Made by a program: the position numbers and the translations under genes
Origin: an uncultured Prevotellaceae bacterium
Lineage (GTDB): Bacteria > Bacteroidota > Bacteroidia > Bacteroidales > Bacteroidaceae
Length of the DNA: 64,000 nt
NCBI GenBank assembly: GCA_902792635.1
Contig: CADBAG010000005.1
Span: forward strand, 125,255-189,254
Direction of reading: 5' to 3'
Shown here: positions 1 through 7,847 of the stretch, one piece after another
How positions within the stretch are numbered: position 1 is the stretch's first letter
Layout of the letters: the number at the start of each line of letters is the position of its first letter
The notes under the pieces: model-generated
The model's input: the letters and a program-made list of their open reading frames with translations, nothing else
Told to the model about the DNA's origin: nothing
Database searches by the model: none

Positions 1-1018
1 GATACTTCCACTCGAGGGTCAGGATCTGATCGATACGCAGACGGGGGAAAGTCCAGCGAGCCCACATCAGCACCCAGATGACAAGCAGTGTCTTGCCGGC
101 GAACCAGACGAAACCAGGAATATAGTTCATCACGGTGTCGAAGCCACTGATACCGATGTTCAGCGGTGCCCATCCTCCAAGGAAGATGGTAGCAGCGAGA
201 CCAGAGATGACGACGAGGTTCAGATACTCAGCAAGATAGAAGTAGCCGAAGCCCATACCACTGTATTCAGTGTGGTAACCGGCGGTCAGCTCACTCTCAG
301 CCTCTGCCAAGTCGAACGGACCACGGTTGGCCTCGGCGTTACCTGCGACGAGGAACACGAGGAAAGCCACGATAGCAGGGATATGACCCTGAATGATGAG
401 CCACTTCCACGGACCTGTCTGAGCACCGATGATATCGCTGAGCTGCATAGAGCCACAGAGGATCACGGCGGTCACCATGCACAAACCAAGAGAGATCTCA
501 TAAGAGACCATCTGCACGGCACCACGCATAGCGGAGACAACAGAGTATTTGTTGTTTGAACCCCAACCGGAGAGAATCACACCCAGCACGCCGATCGACG
601 AGATGGCGGTCACCATGAACACGCCGACATTGAAGTCGAGCACCACGGCACCCTTGTTCCACGGAAGGAAGGAGAAGGTACCGACAGACGCGATGATGGT
701 GAGGAACGGAGCGAGGGTGTAGAGGAACTTATCGGAGCGGTCAACGCCGAAGATCTCCTTGATGAGCATCTTCACCACGTCGGCTACGACCTGGAAGATA
801 CCCCACTTACCTACACGCATAGGGCCAAGGCGGCACTGGAAGAATGCGCAGACCTTACGCTCAAAATAAATCATGAACATAGCGATGAGGGCATAGAGCG
901 TCAGCACTATAAGGCCCACAATCACACATTCTATCAAGACGGCCCAGAAATTGCTCAAGCCACAAGTCTGACGGAGCAAAGCATCGAACCATTTTGTTAC
1001 TATACTAAAATCAAACAT
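1..1018 (-). CDS. nuoH: NADH-quinone oxidoreductase subunit H, C-terminus cut by window edge
   Basis: NuoH is the membrane subunit of respiratory complex I that joins the hydrophilic arm and helps form the quinone-binding chamber. Translating the minus strand from the ATG at 1018 gives a continuous polytopic protein beginning MFDFSIVTKWFDALLRQ. It carries recognisable NuoH segments: FERKVCAFFQCRLGPMRVGK early on, GWGSNNKYS midway, and NRGPFDLAEAESELTAGYHTEY in the cytoplasmic loop facing quinone. The frame stays open to base 1, so about 339 codons are present and the end is missing. It follows nuoCD after a 146-bp AT-rich gap. nuoE, nuoF and nuoG are absent from the position where enterobacterial operons have them. 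Confidence 0.95.
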   Translation of the reverse strand, partial: MFDFSIVTKWFDALLRQTCGLSNFWAVLIECVIVGLIVLTLYALIAMFMIYFERKVCAFFQCRLGPMRVGKWGIFQVVADVVKMLIKEIFGVDRSDKFLYTLAPFLTIIASVGTFSFLPWNKGAVVLDFNVGVFMVTAISSIGVLGVILSGWGSNNKYSVVSAMRGAVQMVSYEISLGLCMVTAVILCGSMQLSDIIGAQTGPWKWLIIQGHIPAIVAFLVFLVAGNAEANRGPFDLAEAESELTAGYHTEYSGMGFGYFYLAEYLNLVVISGLAATIFLGGWAPLNIGISGFDTVMNYIPGFVWFAGKTLLVIWVLMWARWTFPRLRIDQILTLEWKY

Positions 1019-1164
1019 TTTATCTTAGTTTTTGAGTTTTTGAGTTTCTAAGTTTTTAAGCTCTTAATTTGTTTTAGCCAACCAAAGCTATAGAACTCAT
1101 GAACTTTGTATTAGCTAACTAAAAGCTCAAAAACTCATTAACTCATTAACTTATTAACTCATAT
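1019..1164. repeat. AT-rich 8-bp tandem and inverted repeats between nuoCD and nuoH
   Basis: The spacer holds several copies of GAGTTTTT-like octamers on its low-coordinate side. Copies of AACTCATT lie on its high-coordinate side, so the two halves form an imperfect inverted repeat. Similar AAACTC-type repeats recur at 36627-36690. No terminator or promoter is apparent, and the gap probably stays inside the nuo transcript. Confidence 0.7.
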
Positions 1165-2739
1165 TTACCTGTCCAAGTCAGGGATAACGAAGTCGATGCT
1201 TGCACCTGTAGCGATGAGGTCGGCAATCTTCTGTCCGCGCAGCATCTTGTCGAAAGCTCCGGCAAGGGTCAGACCCATCGGGCGCATCTTTACGCGATAC
1301 GGGCTCTTGTCGCCACGGCTCTCGAGATAGACACCGAACTCACCGGCACCACCCTCGACAGAGAACCACCACTGGCCCTCAGGGAGCTTGATGATAGGCT
1401 TCTGCTTGATATAGAACTCACCCTCAGGGATGTTGTCGATGAGCTGCTCAATGATGTCGAGGCTCTGATACATCTCCTTGATGTGGATCATATAACGCTC
1501 CATAGAGTCGGCACCCGTGCCCGTGATCTCCTTCCACTCCACTTTGTCGTAGAGATCGTAAGGATGATTCTTACGCACGTCGTTGTGCCAGCCGGCAGCG
1601 CGACCAGCAGGTCCCGTAACACCGTAGTTGATGCAGTCCTCAAGATTCATGTAGCCCACACCCTCAAGACGGTTGTGAGTGATGACGTTGTCACCGAAGA
1701 CATCGAGATATTCCTGGATCATCGGACGGAGATACTTGCAGAGCGTCTTCGTGTTCTGAACGAAATTAGGATCGATATCATCCTGCAAGCCGCCGATACG
1801 GTAATAGTTCTGGATAAGACGTCCACCCGTGGTCTCCTCCATGACGTTGAGCACATGCTCACGGTCACGCATACAATAAAGGAAGGCTGTCAGTGCGGAG
1901 AGGTCCTGCGCGCAGGTACCGAGGAACAGCAAGTGGTTGTCGATACGCTGCAGCTCATCCATGATCGTACGGATATAACGGATACGGTCGGAGAGCTCCA
2001 CTCCGAGGGCTTCCTCGATGACGCCTACGAGTGCATGGCGATGGTGCATGGCGCAGAGATAGTTCAGACGGTCGGTCAGAGCGAGGGTCTGAGGATAGGT
2101 CATGTTCTCCATCATCTTCTCCATACCGCGATGGATATAGCCGAGGTGCGGATAGACAAGCTTGATTGTCTCGCCGTTGAGCACTGTCTGCAAGCGGAGC
2201 ACACCGTGTGTTGACGGGTGGTTAGGACCGAAGTTGATAACGAAATCGTCGTCACCAAACAAGCGGTGCTTGGTCTCCGTCAGATGGCCGTATTTGTCAA
2301 GACCGTACTCTGTTGTCCAGTCGGTCTCCGGCTCATCGGTCATCGGGAACTGGTTAGCCTCCGGACTCATGTCGAAGTCTTTACGCAGCGGATAACCCAC
2401 AAAATCGTTACGCATGAAGAGACGGCGCATGTCGGGATGACCAAGGAACTTGATGCCGAGGAAGTCGAAGACCTCGCGCTCAAGCAGGTCAGCATCGTGC
2501 CACAGACTGATGACAGAAGGCAGCACATAGTTGTCACCGTCCACCACTTTGGCAATCTGCTTCACCGAGACACGCTCGTGGCTCTGTGTATTCTCAAGAA
2601 TGTAAATACAGCCGAGGCCTTCCTCACCGAAGTCCTCGCCAACGATTGTCACTAAGAAATCGAAATGCTGCTCATTCTTCAACTTCGCCATCTCTGCGGC
2701 AAAGTTGTCAAAACCGAATTCTTTATTCTCTAATTTCAT
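1165..2739 (-). CDS. nuoCD: NADH-quinone oxidoreductase fused subunits C and D
   Basis: This 524-residue protein fuses the 30-kDa (NuoC) and 49-kDa (NuoD) subunits of the complex I peripheral arm, which forms the quinone site. Residues about 1-150 are NuoC-like, including LLEREVFDFLGIKFLGHPD. NuoD starts near residue 165 with FVINFGPNHPSTHGVLR and continues with HLGYIHRGMEKMMEN, VGVIEEALGVELSDRIRYIR and VEGGAGEFGVYLESRG. Fused nuoCD is also known from enterobacteria, but here the gene is followed directly by nuoH. It lies 9 bp after nuoB and is clearly in the same operon. Confidence 0.96.
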   Translation of the reverse strand: MKLENKEFGFDNFAAEMAKLKNEQHFDFLVTIVGEDFGEEGLGCIYILENTQSHERVSVKQIAKVVDGDNYVLPSVISLWHDADLLEREVFDFLGIKFLGHPDMRRLFMRNDFVGYPLRKDFDMSPEANQFPMTDEPETDWTTEYGLDKYGHLTETKHRLFGDDDFVINFGPNHPSTHGVLRLQTVLNGETIKLVYPHLGYIHRGMEKMMENMTYPQTLALTDRLNYLCAMHHRHALVGVIEEALGVELSDRIRYIRTIMDELQRIDNHLLFLGTCAQDLSALTAFLYCMRDREHVLNVMEETTGGRLIQNYYRIGGLQDDIDPNFVQNTKTLCKYLRPMIQEYLDVFGDNVITHNRLEGVGYMNLEDCINYGVTGPAGRAAGWHNDVRKNHPYDLYDKVEWKEITGTGADSMERYMIHIKEMYQSLDIIEQLIDNIPEGEFYIKQKPIIKLPEGQWWFSVEGGAGEFGVYLESRGDKSPYRVKMRPMGLTLAGAFDKMLRGQKIADLIATGASIDFVIPDLDR

Positions 2740-2748
2740 TTCGATTCC

Positions 2749-3588
2749 TTATTGATTGTTTTTAGCTTTAATTGCTTCAGCAGCCTTGGCTGCAGCCTCC
2801 TCCTGAGTGAGCTCCTTAGGAGTGGTGTCAGCAACCTTAAACTGCTCACCTTCTTTGTCGAGACGGTCCAGCTCTTTGCCGAGAGCCTCGACCTCTTCCT
2901 TGTTAGGCGAAGCTGAGATGATAATCGGCTCTTTCTCACCGATCTTTGCACCCGAGAAGTTCTCGTTGCTCAAACCGTGAAGACCACCGAGACCCATGCT
3001 CAGGTCTTTCTCGTCGCGGTTCATCTTGTGGTTGGCACCACCAAAGAACTTCTCCACCTTTACCTTACGCTGCAACTGCATCATACCGTAAAGGATTGCT
3101 TCCGGACGCGGAGGGCAGCCAGGGATATAAACATCCACAGGTACGATCTGGTCGATACCGCGAACGACGCTGTAGCTCTTCTTGAAAGGTCCACCGGAGA
3201 TCGTACAGCCACCGACAGCCACAACATACTTAGGCTCTGCCATCTCGTCGTACAGACGCTTGAAGACAGGTGCCATCTTGTTCGTGATTGTACCGGCGCA
3301 CATGATGAGGTCAGCCTGACGGGCAGAGTTACGCGTCACCTCGAAGCCGAAACGAGAGAAGTCGTAACGTGCGCAACCGACAGCCATGAACTCAATACCA
3401 CAACAGCTCGTACCGAAGGTCAGTGACCACAATGAGTTGCTGCGACCCCAGTTGATCATCTGGTCGAGAGAGCCGAGCACCACGTTCACACCGCCATCGT
3501 TGAGCTCCGATGCGATGTTCTCGAGCGTATCGTTGTCCTTAAACTCGTTGTAAGGAATGCTCTTGATACTTGGTTTTCTTACCTCCAT
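2749..3588 (-). CDS. nuoB: NADH-quinone oxidoreductase subunit B with a long charged C-terminal tail
   Basis: NuoB binds the terminal 4Fe-4S cluster N2 that reduces quinone. Visible ligand regions are SLTFGTSCCGIEFMA (tandem cysteines), VGGCTISGG and YIPGCPPRPEAILYG. I place the start at the ATG at 3588 (MEVRKPSIKS), which overlaps the nuoA stop by 10 bp. A longer upstream frame of 37 codons would run through nuoA and is not credible. The protein is about 279 residues, longer than the usual 160-200. The extra C-terminal part, from about residue 200, is rich in Glu, Lys and Ala and has no cysteine motif. Confidence 0.95.
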   Translation of the reverse strand: MEVRKPSIKSIPYNEFKDNDTLENIASELNDGGVNVVLGSLDQMINWGRSNSLWSLTFGTSCCGIEFMAVGCARYDFSRFGFEVTRNSARQADLIMCAGTITNKMAPVFKRLYDEMAEPKYVVAVGGCTISGGPFKKSYSVVRGIDQIVPVDVYIPGCPPRPEAILYGMMQLQRKVKVEKFFGGANHKMNRDEKDLSMGLGGLHGLSNENFSGAKIGEKEPIIISASPNKEEVEALGKELDRLDKEGEQFKVADTTPKELTQEEAAAKAAEAIKAKNNQ

Positions 3589-3929
3589 TCCAACGCTCCT
3601 TTCCGCCAGGCATAAGCCAGACCTAAAACCAACACTACCAGGAAGAACCCGATGCTCACGAGAGCCATGCTGCCGAAATCCTTCACCACAACGGCCCAAG
3701 GATAGAGAAACACTGTCTCAATGTCGAAAATCAGGAAAAGGATAGCGAAGAGGTAGTAACCGGCATGGAGCGGCATCCAGCTGCTGCCACGCGTGGGAAT
3801 ACCACACTCGAAAGGCTCACCCTTCACCGGATTGTACGACCGAGGACCAATCAGCTTGGCGATGACATAAGCACCCACCACCAATGTGATTGCCGTCAGC
3901 AACACGGTGACTAACAAAGTGAAATTCAT
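3579..3929 (-). CDS. nuoA: NADH-quinone oxidoreductase subunit A
   Basis: NuoA is a small three-helix membrane subunit of complex I near the quinone chamber. The 116-residue product has an N-terminal helix (LLVTVLLTAITLVVGAYVIA). It also has the diagnostic loop EPFECGIPTRGSSW with the conserved cysteine, then a helix containing the conserved acidic FLIFDIETVFLYPW. It is the first gene of the nuo operon and has a Bacteroidetes-type promoter just upstream. Confidence 0.95.
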   Translation of the reverse strand: MNFTLLVTVLLTAITLVVGAYVIAKLIGPRSYNPVKGEPFECGIPTRGSSWMPLHAGYYLFAILFLIFDIETVFLYPWAVVVKDFGSMALVSIGFFLVVLVLGLAYAWRKGALEWR

Positions 3930-3998
3930 AAAGTTTATAACGTTATATATTGATGTAACTAAAAGATATATCTTTCATCGGCTAACCGATAGCCGCTG

Positions 3999-4006
3999 CA
4001 AAGTTA
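3999..4006 (-). promoter_or_regulatory. Promoter -7 element of the nuo operon
   Basis: The minus strand reads TAACTTTG, matching the Bacteroidetes -7 consensus TAnnTTTG. No good TTTG is seen at -33. The predicted mRNA begins close to a hairpin (CGGCTA, 5-nt loop, TAGCCG at about 3980-3996), which could protect the 5' end. This is inference from sequence only. Confidence 0.55.
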
Positions 4007-4084
4007 CTCAATAATTCTCTAACATTATAATTTTTTAGGAAAAAAGTGCCATATAGGGTTTACAATGTGTTATATGGGACAAAC

Positions 4085-4393
4085 GGTTCTTCAAGTAAGC
4101 ACCTCGGAGAGGTGCCACACAAGTAAGCACCTCGGAGAAATGCTACACAAGTAAGCACCTCGGAGAGGTGCCACATGGTTAGCCCCACGTGAGGCGTAGC
4201 CGAAACGTGGGGTTAACGAAGACGCCATTACCTGAACGGTCGGCCTCGAAGAGGGCGAACCTGTAAAGACCAGCACCCCGCCAAGGTTCGCCCTCTTCGA
4301 GGCCGGAGGTTAGGTTAAACCGCCCGATCTAAGCTCCAGGTTGCGTCGCTGCGCTCCTTACCTGGGGCTAACCATGTGGAACCTCTCCGAGGT
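4085..4393. repeat. Palindromic intergenic element, copy A
   Basis: This element fills most of the 530-bp gap between nuoA and the GH2 gene. It starts GGTTCTTC and has three 28-bp tandem units, each containing the small hairpin CACCTCGGAGAGGTG. Next comes GGTTAGCCCC and a stem ending ACGTGGGG. The central 22-bp perfect inverted repeat (CGGCCTCGAAGAGGGCGAAC and complement, 4240-4304) has a 21-nt loop. A second stem (CCAGG/CCTGG) and GGGGCTAACCATGTGG close the structure. It contains no gene; open frames through it are short and repeat-derived. Related copies lie at 6981, 20902, 21975 and 25258. Confidence 0.85.
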
Positions 4394-4415
4394 CCTTACA
4401 CGCACGGAATAAACA

Positions 4416-4454
4416 CGTAGGGGCGGCCCTCCACAGCCAAACCCCGCCCCTACG
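4416..4454. repeat. Short GC-rich palindrome of the GTAGGGGCGG family
   Basis: An 11-bp perfect inverted repeat, CGTAGGGGCGG with its complement, spans a 17-nt loop just past the end of the GH2 gene. Six more members of this family lie between genes in this window (17429, 34523, 44601, 46232, 48407 and 55381). There is no U-run, so I do not call it an intrinsic terminator. Confidence 0.7.
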
Positions 4455-4458
4455 GTGA

Positions 4459-6921
4459 CTACATCACTCTGATGCTCATTTCTTTCTTCAACCCCTTCTC
4501 CTTGTCTCTTACAACGACACGGATGGTGCCCTTCTTGTCGCCCGCCTTCACGGTGACGACAAGCTTGCCACTGAAGAGTTTCATTGTGAGCTTGGTGAAC
4601 ACCTCCAACGATGTGGCATCGCCATTGCAGATGCCCTGGAAGGAGCCGGTCCCACTGACCTCCACATCAATGCGATCGTCAGCCTGAGGCAGTTCGGTGC
4701 CGTTCTTGTCGACAAGCGAAACGGTGATATAGGCGAGATCGTCGACACCTTTATTCAGCACCGTGCGGTCAGCCTCAAGCTTCAACGCCTTGACTGCACC
4801 CGCAGTCTTCACAGACGTCTCCGCAGCAGCATTGCCCTGGGCATCATAAGCCACGACCTTCAGCTCTCCCGGCTCATACTTCACATTCGGCCACATCAGA
4901 CGGTAGCGTGTAGCATAGCGCTCAGCCTCGTCGGGTTTTGTGGGATCGATCCACGACGTCTGTGCCGGATGGGGCTCAAGCCGCACAGTTGTGTCTTTCT
5001 TCACCCTACCCTGCGACTTACCATTGACAAAGAGTTCGGCCTCGGGATAATCGGTATAGACGAAGACTGGCGTCACCTGGCCCTCGCGCCCCGGCCACGT
5101 CCAGTGAGGCAGGATATGGAGCGTGTGTGCTTTCTTGTTCCACACCGAGCGGTAGAGATAATAACGGTCCTTCGGCAGACCGGCGAGATCCATGATGCCG
5201 AAGTAGCTGCTGCGGCTCGGCCAGTACTCATCGTAAGGCGTGGGCTCGCCGAGATAGTCGTAACCGGTCCACACAAACTGTCCGATGGTATAAGGCTTGT
5301 CTTCCATCGCCATGAAGTCCTGCTCCGGGAGGTTGCTCCAAGCGCACCACTCCGTGTCATAGCTCGAGCACTGCCCATCCTTATGCGGCTGCTTCGTACC
5401 CCAGACGACGGGGAACTGATACACGCCACGGCTACTCACCGTAGAAGCAGTCTCGGAGCCCAAGAGGAAGCCCTGTGGCAGCTGCTTGATGTTACGATCA
5501 TATTTATACACGCGATAGTTGAAACCGGGGATGTCCATCACCTGGGCAAAGCCCGAACTCAGTGCACTTTCGGCCTTGTCCATGCCCTGGGTCACAGGAC
5601 GTGTGGGGTCGAGCTTATGGCAGAGGTTCTGCAAGTGCTCGGCGATGATTCTGCCCTCGTAGCTCCACTGTTCCGGAATCTCATTGCCGATGCTCCACAT
5701 GACGATGGAGGGATGGTTGCGGTTCGCCTCCACAAGTGTTCTGATGTCCTTGTCGCTCCAGTCCTTGAAGAAGCGGGCATAGCCGTTCTTACACTTCGGA
5801 TAGATCCACATGTCGAAGCTCTCCGCCATGACCATCATGCCGAGGGAGTCGCACACGTCCATCTGCATCTGCGAAGGGAGGTTGTGCGAAGTACGGATAG
5901 CGTCGCAGCCCATATCCTTCAGCTGCTTGATCTGCCGGATGAGGGCAGCCTTGTTCACTGCGGCGCCGAGCGGCCCAAGATCATGGTGAAGACATACACC
6001 CTGAATCTTGCGGCTCACGCCATTAAGTTGGAAGCCACGGACCGAGTCAACCTCCACCGTACGGACTCCGAAACGCATGGAGAGATTATCCAACTCTTTG
6101 CCATTATCATCCAACAATGTTAATTTCAGCGTATAGAGGTTCGGGGTTTCGGGAGTCCATAGTTTGGGGAAAGAAACTGGGAAACCACCGAAAAAACTAT
6201 CACCACTTATACCCGGGGCTCCCAAATCTTTCTCAGTGCCTGTGGCATTATCGACAATAGCCATCTTCAGTCGTCCGCGGAAGGATTTCGAGGTTCCGCT
6301 AAGTTTTGTTATAAGCCCCATCGTTGCTACCTGACTTGTGATACGTCCCGTCCTAATTATCGTTTTCCACGGATCGAGATGCACCTTGCCCGTCGTTACC
6401 AAGGTCACGGGGCGGTAGAGTCCGGCACCGGGATACCAGCGGCTGCTCTCCTCCATGTTGTGAAGCGAGACGTCGATGCGGTTTTTGCCCTTAACAATAT
6501 AAGGAGTGATGTCGACCTTGAAAGGGGTGTAGCCATAAGCCCACTGACCGGCCAGCCTGCCGTTGACATAAACCTTCGGCTCCGCCATGGCACCATCGAA
6601 ATCAAGTTCCAAATGCCGGTCCTCCACATTATCTATATATAAAGATGTTGTATAGTAGCCTTTTCCGATCCAAGGCAGAGCACCGGAGCGCCCGCTCTTC
6701 TCGGTCTTCTGCTTCTCGCCGTTTTGCTCAATGGCAACCATCTGCAGGTCCCATTTCTTGTCGAACGGTCCGCTGATGGCCCAGTCGTGCGGCACCGTGA
6801 CCGACTGCCAGTGTATACTGTCGCGAGAGAACTGCCAGTGCTTGAGATTGACTACTGTCCGCTCCCCTGCCGATAATAGCAGAGGAAAGAGGAGAAGAAG
6901 AGAAAGACAAAAATTGCGCAT
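4459..6921 (-). CDS. Secreted glycoside hydrolase family 2 (beta-galactosidase-like)
   Basis: This 820-residue enzyme probably removes terminal beta-linked sugars, most likely beta-galactosides, from glycans in the periplasm. Residues 1-18 form a signal peptide (FCLSLLLLFPLLLSA). A jelly-roll sugar-binding domain follows to about 180, then an immunoglobulin-like domain. The TIM barrel runs from about 290 and includes IRTSHNLPS. Predicted acid/base is Glu414 in MWSIGNEIPEQ and the nucleophile Glu490 in LLGSETAST. The C-terminal part resembles the DUF4982 and Big-type domains common in Bacteroidetes GH2 enzymes. It stands alone between palindromic elements A and B, with no SusC/D pair nearby. 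Exact substrate is unknown. Confidence 0.88.
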   Translation of the reverse strand: MRNFCLSLLLLFPLLLSAGERTVVNLKHWQFSRDSIHWQSVTVPHDWAISGPFDKKWDLQMVAIEQNGEKQKTEKSGRSGALPWIGKGYYTTSLYIDNVEDRHLELDFDGAMAEPKVYVNGRLAGQWAYGYTPFKVDITPYIVKGKNRIDVSLHNMEESSRWYPGAGLYRPVTLVTTGKVHLDPWKTIIRTGRITSQVATMGLITKLSGTSKSFRGRLKMAIVDNATGTEKDLGAPGISGDSFFGGFPVSFPKLWTPETPNLYTLKLTLLDDNGKELDNLSMRFGVRTVEVDSVRGFQLNGVSRKIQGVCLHHDLGPLGAAVNKAALIRQIKQLKDMGCDAIRTSHNLPSQMQMDVCDSLGMMVMAESFDMWIYPKCKNGYARFFKDWSDKDIRTLVEANRNHPSIVMWSIGNEIPEQWSYEGRIIAEHLQNLCHKLDPTRPVTQGMDKAESALSSGFAQVMDIPGFNYRVYKYDRNIKQLPQGFLLGSETASTVSSRGVYQFPVVWGTKQPHKDGQCSSYDTEWCAWSNLPEQDFMAMEDKPYTIGQFVWTGYDYLGEPTPYDEYWPSRSSYFGIMDLAGLPKDRYYLYRSVWNKKAHTLHILPHWTWPGREGQVTPVFVYTDYPEAELFVNGKSQGRVKKDTTVRLEPHPAQTSWIDPTKPDEAERYATRYRLMWPNVKYEPGELKVVAYDAQGNAAAETSVKTAGAVKALKLEADRTVLNKGVDDLAYITVSLVDKNGTELPQADDRIDVEVSGTGSFQGICNGDATSLEVFTKLTMKLFSGKLVVTVKAGDKKGTIRVVVRDKEKGLKKEMSIRVM

Positions 6922-6980
6922 ATTGATGTTTTTTTATTGATTCATATATTTTATAAGATAAGGGCATTGACACGCTTGTA

Positions 6981-7279
6981 GCTGCGAACGACCTCGAAGA
7001 ACGCAAGCATATTGCCTGCGAACGACCTCGAAGAGGGCGAACTTGGTTAGCCCCAGGTAAGGAGCGTAGCGACGCAACCTGGGGTCTAAGTCCGGTGCAG
7101 TTTTAATGCAATCCGGCCTCGAAGAGGGCGAACATGGCCTAAACACCCTCATTTAACCAGCATCCCGCCCATGTTCGCCCTCTTCGAGGCCGGTTTTCAG
7201 GTCATTCGCCCAATTCACACCCCCACGTTTCGGCTGCGCCTCACGTGGGGCTAACCATGTGGCACCTCTCCGAGGTGCT
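6981..7279. repeat. Palindromic intergenic element, copy B
   Basis: Copy B lies upstream of the GH2 gene. Its left half has two CGAACGACCTCGAAGA motifs and GGTTAGCCCC with the CCCCAGGT...ACCTGGGG hairpin. The central inverted repeat (about 7113-7193) has the arm CCGGCCTCGAAGAGGGCGAA continuing to CATGG. Its right half has the other stem type (CCCCACGTTT...CACGTGGGG) and ends with GGCACCTCTCCGAGGTGC. The arm tips read AACATGG/CCATGTT here but AACCT/AGGTT in copy A, a paired change that preserves the stem. Confidence 0.85.
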
Positions 7280-7389
7280 AGGGCATGCCATTAATCCCAT
7301 CACTTAACACCCTTGTAAGGCTTTTCGCATGCAAAAATAATGGAAATAAATGAATTTTCAAAGAATTTTGAAAATTCTTCGTCTTTTAT

Positions 7390-7420
7390 TTTGTTGTTTC
7401 ACAAAAAGGCCGTATCTTTG
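7390..7420 (+). promoter_or_regulatory. Promoter for a candidate small RNA
   Basis: TTTG at 7390-7393 and TATCTTTG at 7413-7420 are separated by 19 nt, an exact match to the Bacteroidetes -33/-7 arrangement. No protein-coding frame of usual size starts downstream before a terminator at 7484-7514. Confidence 0.65.
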
Positions 7421-7425
7421 CTATC

Positions 7426-7514
7426 GTTATCCTGAAAACAATCTTTTTACCTTAATGGGAACTGATACCTATTGAAGATTTGGAGCGGTGGCCTGTGAAG
7501 GTAATCGCTTTTTT
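7426..7514 (+). ncRNA. Candidate small RNA of about 85-90 nt
   Basis: A promoter at 7390-7420 is followed about 65 nt later by a good intrinsic terminator. The stem AGCGGTGGCCT (7484-7494), a GTGA loop and AGGTAATCGCT (7499-7509) lead into six T residues. The body contains ACCTT, which could pair with AAGGT in the 3' part. A diverged relative of 7426-7478 lies at about 48690-48743, near the leader of a miniprotein gene. I cannot assign it to a named RNA family; the start site is estimated from promoter spacing. Confidence 0.5.
7484..7514 (+). terminator. Intrinsic terminator of the candidate small RNA
   Basis: An 11-bp stem with one mismatch and two G-T wobbles closes on a GTGA loop and is followed by TTTTTT. 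It sits in the gap between the GH2 and ilvC genes, so it most simply ends the transcript begun at 7390-7420. Confidence 0.6.
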
Positions 7515-7578
7515 ATGCCCATTAATTTACACTCCTTTATAGATTTATTGTTATCTTCTGTCGAACGACAGCAGATTG

Positions 7579-7687
7579 GCCGACAAGTGGCAAACAATTG
7601 GCTGACACGTGGCAAACAATTGGCTGACACGTGGCAAACAATTGGCTGACACGTGGCAAACAATTGGCTGACACGTGGCAAACAATG
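7579..7687. repeat. 22-bp tandem array, about five units
   Basis: Five nearly identical 22-bp units follow each other without spacers. The unit contains two palindromic hexamers, CACGTG and CAATTG; the first unit is diverged (ACAAGTGG). Because 22 is not a multiple of three, all frames read through as repetitive peptides, so the open frames here are not genes. The array lies downstream of the candidate small RNA and beyond the ilvC terminator. Confidence 0.9.
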
Positions 7688-7688
7688 A

Positions 7689-7725
7689 GATATCAATGAA
7701 AACGAATTTCGATTTCATTGATATC
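7689..7725. repeat. 13-bp perfect inverted repeat
   Basis: GATATCAATGAAA and its exact complement flank an 11-nt loop immediately after the 22-bp array. There is no U-run on either strand, so it is more likely a protein site or a structural hairpin than a terminator. Confidence 0.6.
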
Positions 7726-7770
7726 GCAAGGAATATTAAAAGGGAAAACAAGACAAAAATATATAGAACG

Positions 7771-7806
7771 AAAAAGCCTTTCCCCACAAAGAATGAGGAA
7801 AGGCTT
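7771..7806 (-). terminator. Intrinsic terminator downstream of ilvC
   Basis: On the minus strand AGCCTTTCC and GGAAAGGCT form a 9-bp stem followed by a run of T. It lies 42 bp past the ilvC stop and closes the branched-chain cluster. Confidence 0.8.
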
Positions 7807-7847
7807 ATTATATTAAGAATTAATATTCTTCTTAAAACGAGGAACTA

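Noticed and set aside
3589..3699. An extended NuoB start 37 codons upstream.
   Set aside because: It would lie in nuoA coding sequence; the ATG at 3588 overlaps the nuoA stop in the usual coupled manner and begins the conserved protein.
4091..4276. A 61-codon frame in palindromic element A.
   Set aside because: It is confined to repeat sequence, and equivalent frames are broken in the other copies.
7426..7514. Assignment of the small RNA to 6S RNA or tmRNA.
   Set aside because: It is too short for either and lacks a tag frame or the long double-stranded rod with central bulge.
7579..7687. A CRISPR array.
   Set aside because: Units are contiguous with no unique spacers, and no cas gene is present in the window.
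7469..7787. Short open frames with Cys-rich repeated peptides.
   Set aside because: They are produced by reading a 22-bp tandem array in different frames, and start in unrelated sequence.
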